Source of the DNA: Brasenia schreberi
Taxonomy: Eukaryota; Streptophyta; Magnoliopsida; Nymphaeales; Cabombaceae
DNA: 64,000 bases
Assembly (NCBI GenBank): GCA_036023115.1
Contig: JAYKKT010000088.1
Coordinates: 434,001-498,000, forward strand
Direction: 5' to 3'
In this document: piece by piece, positions 22,543 through 32,660 of the stretch
Layout: each line of letters opens with the position of its first letter
Position numbering within the stretch: position 1 is the stretch's first letter
Notes under the pieces: generated by a model
Databases searched by the model: none
Told to the model about the DNA's origin: nothing
What the model saw: the letters and a program-made list of their open reading frames with translations, nothing else
Program-made: the position numbers and the translations under genes

Positions 22543-23328
22543 ATGGAAGAGCCACAGAATAGTCTCCAGGAAGAGAACTCTTCTTCTTCCTCGCTCTCTT
22601 CCTCCTCTTCTTATTCTTCCTTGGCTACTGCTGCTACTCTGGCATGCACCACCAACACAATTGCCACAGTTTCGACCTCTACAGCCTCAACTCAGCCAGA
22701 ATGCGGCCAGGCTAGCCCATGCAATGCCACAAGAAGGGTGGAGGTACAGAAGATCAGCATAGATAAAGAACGGAAGCGGCGGAGACCGGCCGGCAGTGAC
22801 GGGAAGCATCCGACATACCGGGGAGTCAGGATGAGGAGCTGGGGCAAATGGGTGTCGGAGATCCGTGAGCCACGCAAGAAGTCGAGGATCTGGCTCGGCA
22901 CCTTTCCGACGCCGGAGATGGCTGCACGGGCGCACGACGTCGCCGCTTTCACCATCAAAGGCCGATCAGCATATCTCAATTTCCCGGAGCTCGCGCAGGA
23001 TCTGCCAAGGCCGGCTACGACGTCACCGAGAGACATTCAGGCGGCCGCAGCCAAGGCTGCGGCCCTCATGCTCGACGAGCCGAAGCCACATCGGGTCCAA
23101 CCCACCGCCGAACCCATTGCTGGATCACCTGACTTGTCCACCAACACGGCTCACCATAGAACTGATCCGGACTCATACTCGAATGAGGATGAGCTGCTTT
23201 TCAATCTGCCGGATCTCTTCCTCGATGTCTCGCCGTCCGAAAATCTCTATCTCTTCCCAACGTGGCTTCCAGCCGGAATTGAGACCGGATTCCAGCAAGA
23301 GGAAGTCCCTGTATGGGATGATTACTAA
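22543..23328 (+). CDS. DREB-type AP2/ERF transcription factor
   Basis: Intact single-exon gene for a 261-residue nuclear DNA-binding protein. Residues ~92-149 are one AP2/ERF domain ([47 protein letters not shown]). The single AP2 domain and the V-S-E-I-R-E-P strand place it in the DREB subfamily, which binds DRE/CRT (RCCGAC-type) elements; the flanking DGKHPTYRG and [12 protein letters not shown] blocks point to group A-4 (TINY/HARDY-like). A basic patch KERKRRR at 75-81 just before the domain is a likely nuclear signal. The N-terminus is rich in Ser and Thr. The acidic, hydrophobic C-terminus ([12 protein letters not shown], ending VPVWDDY) is a likely activation region. I chose ATG 22543 because the frame further upstream has no ATG. 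A (CT)n tract precedes it at 22410-22428. The exact target genes cannot be told from sequence. Confidence 0.95.
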   Translation: MEEPQNSLQEENSSSSSLSSSSSYSSLATAATLACTTNTIATVSTSTASTQPECGQASPCNATRRVEVQKISIDKERKRRRPAGSDGKHPTYRGVRMRSWGKWVSEIREPRKKSRIWLGTFPTPEMAARAHDVAAFTIKGRSAYLNFPELAQDLPRPATTSPRDIQAAAAKAAALMLDEPKPHRVQPTAEPIAGSPDLSTNTAHHRTDPDSYSNEDELLFNLPDLFLDVSPSENLYLFPTWLPAGIETGFQQEEVPVWDDY

Positions 23329-24800
23329 CGCTTTTCCCGAGTGTCTGTACATTATTCCACTAGAATGTGAATTGGTGAGTGGAAGGCCCTTCAAAAACAA
23401 GAGGGGACTTCATTTTCTTATAGATTTACTTAGTGCTTGTGTGGCCTTTTCGTTCAATGGTAGACAAGCTTTGCAAATTTGCAGACAGATCGCGGATCTT
23501 CTTCTCTTTGTCCACCATCTTGCTCATTGTTGATAACAATAAAAAAGCTCTGATTGCTTTGCAAATCATAAACAGAGAGCGGAAATAATGCTCAACAAAG
23601 GAGAAGTCTCAGAACAGATAATCAACAGCCTCCTAACAATGACACGTGAAGATAATTTATTGCAGAGAGACCGAGTTAACTTCTTTTTGAGTGAGTCTGT
23701 AATCAAGACGGATCTTAATCAAAGTGAGGAAAAGTATGGATTGATGCGTTTCAGCTATCTGGGCACAGGCGTCTTAAACTTTGCCAATTGTGGAACCATA
23801 AAACCACCATGGAGCAAACTTCAAAAGAGCCCATAATATCGTTGACAACAAAGATCTTTTGTGAGGGTATCCAACTGAGCTGCAAGGGGCAGAAGCACCG
23901 TGCACTGTCACAGCTCAGAGAGAAGCCAGAGAAGAATTTTGTTGGCATGCCGTGTATGTATGTACCATCATGCCTCTCTTATCATGTCAGTGTCTATTTC
24001 GGCAAATCTAACCACTATCTTTGTGTTATTATGCATCTGTAAACATGACGCTAGCATCACATAAGCAACCATGGCCACCGTTCAATCATGCACAAGTATT
24101 TGCCATGTGTCAAGCATGTGAGATGATCGCACGATGGTGGCAAGCACGCCTGCAATGATTTCTTTATTCTAAATCGAGATATGTATTCAATAAGCATGAA
24201 TTGGAAAGTGAATTCCTCCTGAAAGCTGTGTGATCTTGACCTAATATGTTTCCTCATTAATTTTCTCTTTTCTTTTCTTATTCCCGGACACACACAGGAA
24301 AGATTCGTTCATTTCCCTATCTTGTGGTGGACTGCAATTTAAGAAGCAAGAACTCAGTACCAGCTTGTCAATATTTTAATCTCATATTGGTGTCATACAT
24401 CTTCTTCACTACTTAATGTACCTTTAGAAATAAAGAATCTGGTTGCATTTAATGCAAGTCATCAAGACTCATTACAGAATTACTCTCTCTGGTCAAAAGT
24501 GTCGAGGTAATCTATAGCCTTGTGTTCAGAAGCATTAGTACGTAGTATATATATATATATATATGCCTACGTGATAGTGGTGTCTCTATCTGTGTTTTGG
24601 CTCTTTCAAAGAGAGAAGACATGAGTTAATTTGTGATGGGATTGATTTGTTAAATCTTTGGTTTCAATATGTAAATTATACTATTTATACTGTTTGCAAG
24701 TATTTAATTTAATGAAAAATAAGCTAATGATTGTAAGTATTTAGTTTAATGAAAATAATATGATAATGGCCATATAGTGGTGGTTCGAATGCCTCTCCAG
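23329..24800. other. 3' flank and intergenic, no gene recognised
   Basis: The plus-strand frames at 22865-23533, 23588-23836 and 23788-24042 have no family resemblance. The first overlaps the AP2 gene out of frame. Confidence 0.4.
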
Positions 24801-24813
24801 GCCATCAGCGGGG

Positions 24814-24960
24814 TCATAAGTTCTCTCGTGTTTATCTAGAGATTGAACAAATCGGATGGACAGAGTGGATCGATGAAATGGGTAGGTGAGCTGCACCAGA
24901 GCGTTAGCTCACTGGCAGGTAGGGCTCTCTCACGCCCACTCGCAGGTGGCCAGTGGCGGA
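24814..24960 (+). repeat. direct repeat A (SINE-like, copy 1)
   Basis: GAACAAATCGGATGGACAGA...GGGTAGGTGAGCTGCACC followed by AGAGCGTTAGCTCACTGG (box A-like). The same order recurs at 25324-25450, and the second half at 38580-38660. Confidence 0.65.
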
Positions 24961-25080
24961 TCTAGAAAATAGAGAGGAGAAGGAGAGATGTATGTAGTTC
25001 ATTGTGTTAGGGGGGATGGGGGGCGAAGCATGTATTCAACTGTAAACATGTATCTTTTATATTGAAATGACAACAGTTTG
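24953..25080. mobile_element. MITE, CAGTGGCGGATCTA family (copy 3, partial)
   Basis: AGTGGCGGATCTAGAAAATAG, then GTGTTAGGGGGGATGGGGGG and GTATTCAACTGTAAACATG, matching the reverse of the family at 14824-14995 and 31546-31722. Confidence 0.5.
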
Positions 25081-25323
25081 ATTCCTGAGGGTGTACTTCA
25101 GCCAACGTTAATGACATTGACGGTTTGAAGACTTGTCGAAAATATATATTTTTGGGCGATTCTACTTGGGTAGAAAAATTTTGGCCGTCTCCCATGTATT
25201 TCCAAGGATTGTTGAGATTTTTTAGGATCATCTTATTTTCGGTCAACTTTTTTCAGGATTATGACCTAACCATCAAAAATAGCGTTTTTCAAATAACCGA
25301 AAAAACTCCCATTTGCACAGGTG

Positions 25324-25450
25324 TAATTCTCTCTTGTGTTCTATATAGAGACGGAACAAATCGGATAGACAGAGTGAATGGAAAAAATGGGTAGGTGAGC
25401 TGCACCCAGAGTATTTTCTCACCGGCCGGTAAGGCTCTCTGAGTCTTTTC
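25324..25450 (+). repeat. direct repeat A (SINE-like, copy 2)
   Basis: GAACAAATCGGATAGACAGA...GGGTAGGTGAGCTGCACCC, then a diverged box A block and GGTAAGGCTCTCTGAG. About 510 bases downstream of copy 1. Confidence 0.65.
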
Positions 25451-25744
25451 ACAGTTTGATTCCGGCAGGGTGCGTGTGTGTGTTAGGTTTCAGACGACGT
25501 TTACCAACTCGTAGTAAGGATAAAAGCATTGGGGCAAAGAAACTGCTCATTGCTCAAAGGCAAGTAGATCGGTAAAGTTTTAGGGGGCATATTCGGTTGC
25601 TTCATATAATTCGCTTGTTTCACCCTCGACGGTAAAGTGAAGATCTGTGCAGAAAAAAGTTTATCAATATGAATATGCAAAAGATCACAAGAAGTGGAAG
25701 TCCAAGTTCTTAATAATCAATCCTAGGGTCGACCTTTAGACGCA

Positions 25745-25890
25745 CGTAGGGGTCGGGATGGCAACAGTTCCGGTTGAGGACAGGCATGCCTCTACCCATA
25801 CCCATAACCGGACCATTTTGGGCACCAATACCTGTAGCCGTATTTGACGGGTCGGGTTCAGATGTGGGTAACGGAGCCGATACAGATTGC
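25745..25890 (+). mobile_element. partial hAT-like MITE or related repeat
   Basis: GGGTCGGGATGGCAACAG, then a CCCATACCCATAACCGG and GGGTCGGGTTCAGATG interior resembling 33877-34277. The second terminus is not found. Confidence 0.3.
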
Positions 25891-26021
25891 CTCGTATAGT
25901 TTTCTAAAATTAAAAGAACTTTAGATCAAAATTGTAACTGTTTTGAAATTTAATTTATACAATTGAACAATTTTAAGGTTAGCTACTTAAAACATTGAAA
26001 TTTCAGAGGTTAGATTTGTGT

Positions 26022-26026
<5 letters not shown>

Positions 26027-26085
<59 letters not shown>
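26027..26085. repeat. (TA)n microsatellite
   Basis: About 29 TA units. Confidence 0.9.
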
Positions 26086-26089
<4 letters not shown>

Positions 26090-26460
26090 AAAATCAAATC
26101 ATTCTCATCATTGTTTGTTGGTGTCGTGTTAATAATTTTAAAAAATTTAAAGATTTTTAAAAAATAAAAGATAAAATTATTATACTTATGCCCTCTAAAA
26201 GTAATGTAATGTATGAATAAGTAACATCAATGATCGACAAAATCTAATCAATATATATAAACCCAAGACCCATACTCGATCAAATCAGTTTGCATAGTGT
26301 CGCGTCCTAAACGAGGAGTAATTGAAAATTGGCATGTGACTCATATGGCGCCACAGACATGATTTTTAGGTATCCAAAGCGAAGCTGATTATGGTGAGGG
26401 CCACAGTAAAAAAACGAAAAAGCAAGCTTCACATAAAATTATCCCTTCTTCAGTACAAAA

Positions 26461-26483
26461 GGGGGGCGGGGGGGGGGGGGGGG
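26461..26483 (+). repeat. poly(G) tract
   Basis: 23 bases of G broken by one C. Near a SINE-like fragment (26495-26575). Confidence 0.85.
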
Positions 26484-26494
26484 TGCGACGCTAG

Positions 26495-26575
26495 ATGCAC
26501 ACCCCGCTGATCGAACTCACTATCTTCAATTTGTGAGTCAACCCATTAGCAAACGAACTACTATTTTTTGGTGCA
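26495..26575 (-). mobile_element. tRNA-like SINE fragment
   Basis: GATCGAACTCACTATCTTCA (box B complement), TTTGTGAGTCAACCC and a degraded box A, ending GGTGCAAAA. Same arrangement as 16250-16320. Confidence 0.45.
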
Positions 26576-26769
26576 AAATTATCTTAAATTTAATGAAACT
26601 GTGCTCTTGAAGAACCTCTCATATCCAAACTGTGGGATATAAGATTCGTCTGATGGATCTGGTTAAATTGATTTGTTTCATAGAAAAAGAAGTTTTTTGC
26701 AATTAAGAATAGTTTCTTAAATGCATTCACGCAAATATGGTAACAAAATCTTTGATTATTTCGCACTGA

Positions 26770-26870
26770 GGCAATAACTCACCTGGCTTGGTGGTTGGAC
26801 TCACAAGTTAAAGGTCATGAGTTTGATGTGTTTGCGATGCTGGATTCCAATGGCTTAACCGCCGGAATTA
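26770..26870 (+). mobile_element. tRNA-like SINE copy
   Basis: GGCAATAACTCACCTGGC (box A-like), GTTGGACTCACAAGTTAAAG, GTCATGAGTTTGATG (box B-like), then GCGATGCTGGATTCC. Confidence 0.5.
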
Positions 26871-26875
26871 GTTTA

Positions 26876-27360
26876 TGATAAATTCTAGTGGTTTGATTGA
26901 ATTATTCAATCATTTGTCGCAAAAAAACAGACTTGTACTAGTGTCAAGGGGTGCATACCTCGCTCCCACCACCCATAAAAAACTTCGACTTTTACATCAT
27001 CTTAATCGTTCTCATCCTACGGTCTATATTTTTAGACTTTATTATTATATGGCTTAATTAATCAAAGTATTTTGCACTTGTTAGCACTTGGGGAGGAATT
27101 AAATGCAATTAGGAAATGCCTTAAGTAAACAAAACATGATCGTCTCAATGTGATACCCTTTGTTAGAGGAACTTTAATTGCTCTTGGAATCATCTTTCAT
27201 TATTGCAAAGGCATATTGCGCAGAGACAAGATGAGCTGTTTTGTGAGCTAATTTTCAGTGGGGAACCATGTATAATGAGATTTACTTTCCTTTGATGTTT
27301 TGGACTTTCTTCTTTTACTTTTGGAGCCTTCAGGTTTGGGCCCCAAAGAAAGGAGGAACT
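26876..27360. other. intergenic, no gene recognised
   Basis: The open frames at 26875-27057 and 27268-27456 have no family resemblance. The second runs into a (TA)n repeat. Confidence 0.4.
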
Positions 27361-27365
27361 GACCC

Positions 27366-27368
<3 letters not shown>

Positions 27369-27414
<46 letters not shown>
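27369..27414. repeat. (TA)n microsatellite
   Basis: About 23 TA units. Confidence 0.9.
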
Positions 27415-27418
<4 letters not shown>

Positions 27419-27424
27419 TTACAA

Positions 27425-27530
27425 GAGGTCGAAGCCTAACACACACCCAGACATGAACCCTCTGGGAGTCGCACTCCCCACTAGCAGTATCGGCACTAAA
27501 GCACCCTGCCATTGAGCTAATGCTCCCCTT
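27425..27530 (-). mobile_element. tRNA-like SINE fragment
   Basis: Minus strand reads GGGAGCATTAGCTCAATGGC (box A consensus), AGGGTGCTTTAGTGCC, GGGGAGTGCGACTCCC, GGGTTCATGTCTGGG. The TAGCTCAATGG block agrees with box A of tRNA genes. Confidence 0.55.
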
Positions 27531-27987
27531 TCTTTATATTTAATGTTGATGTAGCTAACACTTTATCTCCAATATTTGCTATATAATACATGTTTCTTGA
27601 TTCGTGACAGGACTTCATGTAAATATTTTGTGATCTTTTTGCTATTATCGGTTGACCATAAAGTTTCATGAAAATATTGTGATTAGTTTCATCTCATATA
27701 CTTAAAAATTAATCATACTTTCCCCCATCTATATGGCATAAGTGTATGCGTGTATGCACGCGTCTGTGTGTGTGTGTGCAGGAAAGCCTTATTGCTTGAC
27801 AGGCACACTCTTTTATGGAAATAATCCACGTGAGCTTCAGCTATGAACATGGTTAAGTGCATGAATCTGATGTATTTGTCTTTTGCAGCAATAGCACGTT
27901 GCCCCAGCTGGCTGTTTTGAATTACAAGAGCAAACTTTTCCTTTTCATTTAAGACCTTTCAAAGTTCGTGTAGGCTGCTACATTTAA

Positions 27988-27991
<4 letters not shown>

Positions 27992-28073
<82 letters not shown>
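27992..28073. repeat. (CT)n microsatellite
   Basis: About 41 CT units, uninterrupted. Confidence 0.9.
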
Positions 28074-28077
<4 letters not shown>

Positions 28078-28079
28078 TA

Positions 28080-29125
28080 TATAATGTATATATACCGATT
28101 TTGTAGATCTAATTTATGTGTACGAGAGAGAGAGAGAATGGGTTTGTTACTCAAAGCTATTAAATCATTTCAGTGGAATGTATGAATAGGTTGTCTTATA
28201 AACAACCTAAGAACGAAGTCATACATGGAATATGACTGTACACATCTAAAGCAGTCAACTTCTGGGTTTTCGAGTATTTCAAGTGCAATTAATTCAGCTA
28301 ATTTAGCGAAAAAGCAACCTAAACTCCATTCCTTTGTTAGTGTGCACACAAACAAATGCTAGATCGATCAGCCATGTCAATGTATTTTCTATCGTTAATT
28401 TAGAATGATAGAAAGTCGAAAGTTTATCTTGGTTTCTCTCTTTCACACACAATATCTCTCTGACGCATTATATATATAAAGAAAGAGAGAGAGTCTTAAC
28501 TGCATAACGGTGTTTGATGCATAAGTTTTTAGAAATATTTTCACCGTTCAATCTTTGAGATCGATAATGGATATTTGAATCAAATGTACATTTAAACTTT
28601 ACATTTAATATATTATATAAATTAAATAGTACATTAAATGCAAAGTGATTCAAATCTCTACCATGATCGAATAGTAGAGATGTTTGTTACAATATTATGT
28701 ATCAAATAATATTAACAATATTATACAACTAAAACACTCTCTCTTTATATATATATTATTGCAACTTGAACCTTTATGATGGCCTCAACCATCCCACGGC
28801 CACATGAAAACGTATGGGATGTTATGGCCAATGGAAACTTGAGCCTCAAGTTTTCCCAGCTGGCCGTCTGACTGTTTGGTTACTAGCGGTAGGCAACCCT
28901 TTTTTCCTTTTGGCTCTTGGTCAATCAAGCACATACGTCAAATTTGGGACAAGGGCATTATGAACTCATACCTTCTAGGGAACCCATAAAATACAAAACG
29001 CCCAACGAACCCATATTACAACTGGCTATCTCTGAGGAAAGAATGAAGTGATTAAACAGAAGGCATGATGAATTAAAATGTAACGCACACAGATTATTTA
29101 TTTTTTAAATTTAAATATTTACTAG

Positions 29126-29187
<62 letters not shown>

Positions 29188-29570
29188 AGGTGGAAGATGC
29201 AAACTATTTGTATGCATAGTTTATTTAAATCAATCTTAACAATCCGATTGAGTATGGATGATTGATATTGAAAACAAAAGTTAAAAGTACATTTAGGGGT
29301 AATTAAGTACCCTACAAAAGTAAATGTACTTTTTTTTATTTTCTTTGAACCACTAATGGCTCTAGATGAGATGCTGAAATTGGTTTGATAAGAGTTTGCC
29401 GGTGGGTGGTTTCTATCTGTATGTTTATCTTAAGAAATAAATAGTTGAGTTCAAAAGCGAAAGGTATACATATAAATCAAATGCTTTTTTTCACTCTTAA
29501 ACTCAACCATGTATCTATTGAGTTGAATGAATTAAGAATTTCAAGAATACGACAAGTATATAACAATTAG
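28080..29570. other. intergenic, AT-rich, no gene recognised
   Basis: No recognisable exon. A (TA)n(GA)n tract lies at 29130-29184. Confidence 0.4.
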
Positions 29571-29572
29571 AC

Positions 29573-29575
<3 letters not shown>

Positions 29576-29647
<72 letters not shown>
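29576..29647. repeat. (AC)n(AT)n compound microsatellite
   Basis: Starts with CACACA units and passes without a break into TATATA units. Confidence 0.9.
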
Positions 29648-29649
<2 letters not shown>

Positions 29650-30169
29650 CCGATTTGTATGCTTTACTATTTGAAATTCGTATAAGGAAACTAATTTTTC
29701 TAAATCATAGAACTAAGATTGTGACCGGTGGATTGTACTAATCGTATTGCAGCTCATCGTAGTTGATACATATGATTAAAGAGATACAATGGGGATTTGT
29801 GATACTGATGCTGCTTGAGCTTTCCATAATTGTTGTAATTCCTTGGGCTAAGCAATCGTTAGTATATCGTAACCAATACCAGTGAAATTTCAACGGATCT
29901 TCCTTTTTAAGAACTCGTATGAAAATAAGTACAGTAGTGGAGTTGTCAACAAGATTTGTCAGTATAAAATATGGTTTTTGTAGATCTTATACGATAAGAA
30001 ATTCTTTAGGGCCTCGTTGGGGAGAAGAACGGGCACACTCTAAGCATGTGACGATGATCGTTTGAAGTTTCCTAATGTATTTAAATCTTATTTTTATACT
30101 TTTTTAGTTGTAAATAAGAAGACCTGTCTCCTAGCTAGTAGCTACTAGATAAGGGTGTTAAGTAAGCCG

Positions 30170-30600
30170 AGCTTGTCACGAGCTACTCGTGCTCGTTCGG
30201 CTTGAGATAAACGCTAACTCGACTCTACATTTTGAGCCCGATCCAAGCTCGAGTCGCTCGCAACTCCAACTTGCTAGTATTTGGCTTGAGTAGCATGTGG
30301 ACCTAATCAAGCTTTACAATATAAATGTATTTTCACTTTAGAAGTTTCATGTACTTCGGTCAACCCACATTTACTTGAGCCAGTTCATGAGCTTCGTCTA
30401 GCTCGATCTAATCAAGCTCAATATTTATCGAGCTTAATCAAGTCAATCCTGGTTCCACTGATCTCAAATATGCTTGCGAGTCAAGCTGGAGTTGTTCAAA
30501 CATAACTGAGTTTGAGCTCGAGCTTAAGCCGAGCCTTATCTTAACGAGTCGAGGTTGAGTTTGCTTGTACTCGAGTTCAACTTGGCTTGATTACACCCGT
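30170..30600. repeat. GAGCTCG/CTTGA-rich dispersed repeat
   Basis: Dense GAGCTT, GCTCGAG, AGCCGAGC and CTTGAG motifs on both strands over about 430 bases; a cryptic low-complexity repeat of a kind seen in many plant genomes. No ORF. Confidence 0.5.
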
Positions 30601-30780
30601 ATTCATAGATGATATATCACGTACTATACACTTTGCAATAACTTGGATTCTACCTTCTCATTTTTGAAAGAGAACATGACAAAATATGGCACAAAGTTCC
30701 TCTTTAGCACGGTTCACTCAATGGCATTTCGGTAAGCTTCGAAAATTTTATGAAGATTTATACAATCCCCATAATGTTGA

Positions 30781-30921
30781 GAATCTATGGTACATAACTT
30801 GGATAAAGTTTTATGTTGACTGTGGAAAACCTAATGTCACCCTCTTCTTTTATTAGGATTTGGACCGATCATGCGTCCCTTACCGGGACTTTGAAAAAAA
30901 CTTAATTATTGTTGTTGTATC
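30781..30921 (+). mobile_element. short RTE LINE copy with inverted 5' end
   Basis: 30781-30885 is the reverse complement of the LINE 5' untranslated region (AACCTAATGTCACCCTCTTC, GATTTGGACCG, GCGTCCCTTAC). It is joined directly to GGGACTTTGAAAAAAACTTA and the ATTGTTGTTGTA tail in forward orientation. The coding region is absent. Same arrangement as 13571-13919. Confidence 0.75.
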
Positions 30922-31247
30922 TACTATGTGCATAATGCTACCAATGTAGCCCACTTCCACTAAATAATTGTGATATCTAAAAAAGGTTTGTTCTCCAACA
31001 GGAAAAGGTTTGATACCACAAAATAACCGTTGGAGCAAGTTGCTTGTGACGGCAGCCTGTGCAACTCAGTTTGAACCACAACATTCTGTGTAGTGTTGTT
31101 GGGATCGAAGCGGGTAGAAGATTGAGATTTCACAAGCTGATTCGTGCACAGACCTTCGAGTTCTTTGTTTTAAGAGTTTCAGATTTTAGCTGATTGATCT
31201 GTTCCACAGTTTTCTTTAATAAGAAGTCTCGAATTCTAATCTTATGC

Positions 31248-31278
31248 CAAGACAGAAGGGAGCTTGACTGCAAGAGTT
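31248..31278 (+). repeat. second copy of a 23S rRNA segment
   Basis: AGACAGAAGGGAGCTTGACT plus GCAAGAG repeats the segment at 31362-31387, just upstream of the main plastid rRNA insertion. It could be a local duplication of part of the insertion. Confidence 0.6.
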
Positions 31279-31301
31279 TGTATGGAGCACAGACCTACCA
31301 A

Positions 31302-31770
31302 AAGATAATGGAGGCATGCAAAAGTTTCCTGGGGCTGGACTGAGATTGACCCTTAAGTGCAAAGGCAGAAGGGAGCTTGACTGCAAGACTCACTTGTCGG
31401 GCAGGAACTAAAGTCGGCCTCGGTAATCCGACTGTGCAAAGTGGAAGGATCATTGCTCAACTTTTATCCTAGGAATAACAAGACTGATCGTTTTCCAAGA
31501 GTTGACATCGACGAGAAGGTTTGCCATGAAAGTGGTACATGAGTGCAGTAGCGTATCTAAAAAATAGTGCTAGGAGGGGGTGAGGGGGTGAAGTATGTAT
31601 TTGATGGTGTTAGGAGGGCGAATATGGTTGAAATTTATCTCAATCATGTATTGAAGTGTAAATTGAAGTGTAAAATGTAGGTTTTACGGTCAACACCCTT
31701 CTATGTAGATCCGCTACTGTATGAGGGCGAGGTTTAGAATGTTGTGAGACAGTTTAGTCCATGTATCGAG
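31302..31770 (+). pseudogene. plastid 23S rRNA fragment (NUPT), interrupted by a MITE
   Basis: 31302-31545 follows the 3' part (domain V) of plastid 23S rRNA: GATAATGGAGGCATGCAAAA, GGGAGCTTGACTGCAAGACT, AAAGTCGGCCT, GATCCGAC-like, CATTGCTCAAC, then AATAACAAGACTGATCG (from the GGATAACAGGCTGATC loop) and AAGAGTTGACATCGACG. The rRNA then resumes at about 31728-31765 (GTTGTGAGACAGTTTAGTCC) after a MITE. About 100 bases of rRNA are missing between GGTTTG and AAAGTGGTACATGAG. Nuclear 25S rRNA reads differently in this loop, so the source is the chloroplast. Most differences from my recollection of the plastid sequence are C-to-T or G-to-A, as expected for a decaying nuclear insertion. Not functional. 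Confidence 0.85.
31546..31722. mobile_element. MITE, CAGTAGCGxATCTA family (copy 4), inside plastid rRNA insertion
   Basis: The ends TGCAGTAGCGTATCTA and the complement of TAGATCCGCTACTGTA are inverted repeats. The flanks repeat ATGAG (31540-31545 region and after 31720). The interior GGTTGAAATTTATCTCAATC and GTAAATTGAAGTGTAAAATG match the other family members. It split the rRNA fragment after that fragment reached the nucleus. Confidence 0.7.
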
Positions 31771-31845
31771 CTCATGACATGCCACTTGTGAGTCTATCAC
31801 TTAGCAAGGTGAGCTATGCTCGTTGTGCCCATAACTATAGGGTTT
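31766..31845 (-). mobile_element. tRNA-like SINE fragment
   Basis: TATCGAGCTCATGACATGCC, CTTGTGAGTC, AAGGTGAGCTATGCTCG; minus-strand copy of the family. Confidence 0.45.
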
Positions 31846-31849
31846 CATT

Positions 31850-32450
31850 CCCTAGTCACAAAGTCTACATCCTCAGCTTGGTTTCCCCAAGTTACAAATT
31901 AAAAAAAAAAGGAATAAAGAACAAAACTTTTAGTGCATATTTTATAATCTAAGCCGCATCTGTAAAACGATTCTGATTCTCCTTGGAATTTTATTCCAGA
32001 CATCTTGAGCTGGAAATCCATTTCCCACAAGTTTATTTCTCACGTTTGCAGTAACAGATTGGGATTGCACAGCAATTTAGGGAGAACACGAGTTCCATTT
32101 TCATGAATACCTTAGAAAGTGAGTCCTAGCTCATCCTCTCTCTAGTAAGGCTTTAAGGGTCAAATATAAACAATCTTTTTACTACATATTTTGTTTGGTA
32201 CATACATTTTAAAACTATGAAAATAATCTCAAAATAGTGCATTTCTTAAGGTCACCTAAGGTTGGCTGAATGTTGTAGAACTGCCGGAGCGCGGATCTTT
32301 CGGGTAAATAACAAAACATGACATCCAATTTTCTGAAATATATCGTTTCGTTTCAGATTTTCGCACGAGAAACCTTTTCCTAGGTTGATTTAAAGTTCTC
32401 TCAGCTCCAAAATTTGATATGTGTTTGTCTAGTCCTAACTGGCCCAGTTG
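31850..32450. other. intergenic, no gene recognised
   Basis: No recognisable exon or element terminus. Confidence 0.4.
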
Positions 32451-32454
32451 CCTT

Positions 32455-32660
32455 AACACAAGCTATTAAACTCGTGACCTTTCACTTGTCCACTCAACCC
32501 CATAGCCAGGGGAGCTATTCTCCTTTTTATTTTAGTTACAAAGGAGGGCTCACACACACACATGCATGCACCTCCCTTGCCCCTGAGAATAGAACTTGCC
32601 ACTACAACAAGGGAGTAGAGAACCTGCTGGTGAGTGAATGCTCTGGGTGCAGGGAGCTAT
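32455..32660 (-). mobile_element. two tRNA-like SINE fragments
   Basis: 32455-32525 has TTAAACTCGTGACCTTTCAC, then CCATAGCCAGGGGAGCTATT. 32540-32660 has CACACACATGCATGCACC and a degraded second half. Both fit the minus-strand layout of the family. Confidence 0.4.

Noticed and set aside
22865..23533. 222-codon plus-strand frame overlapping the AP2 gene
   Set aside because: Out of frame with the conserved AP2 domain; Arg/Ser-rich composition is typical of a shadow of a GC-rich gene.
27425..27530. Possible tRNA gene
   Set aside because: Box A and box B blocks are present but no cloverleaf with paired acceptor stem can be formed; consistent with a SINE fragment.
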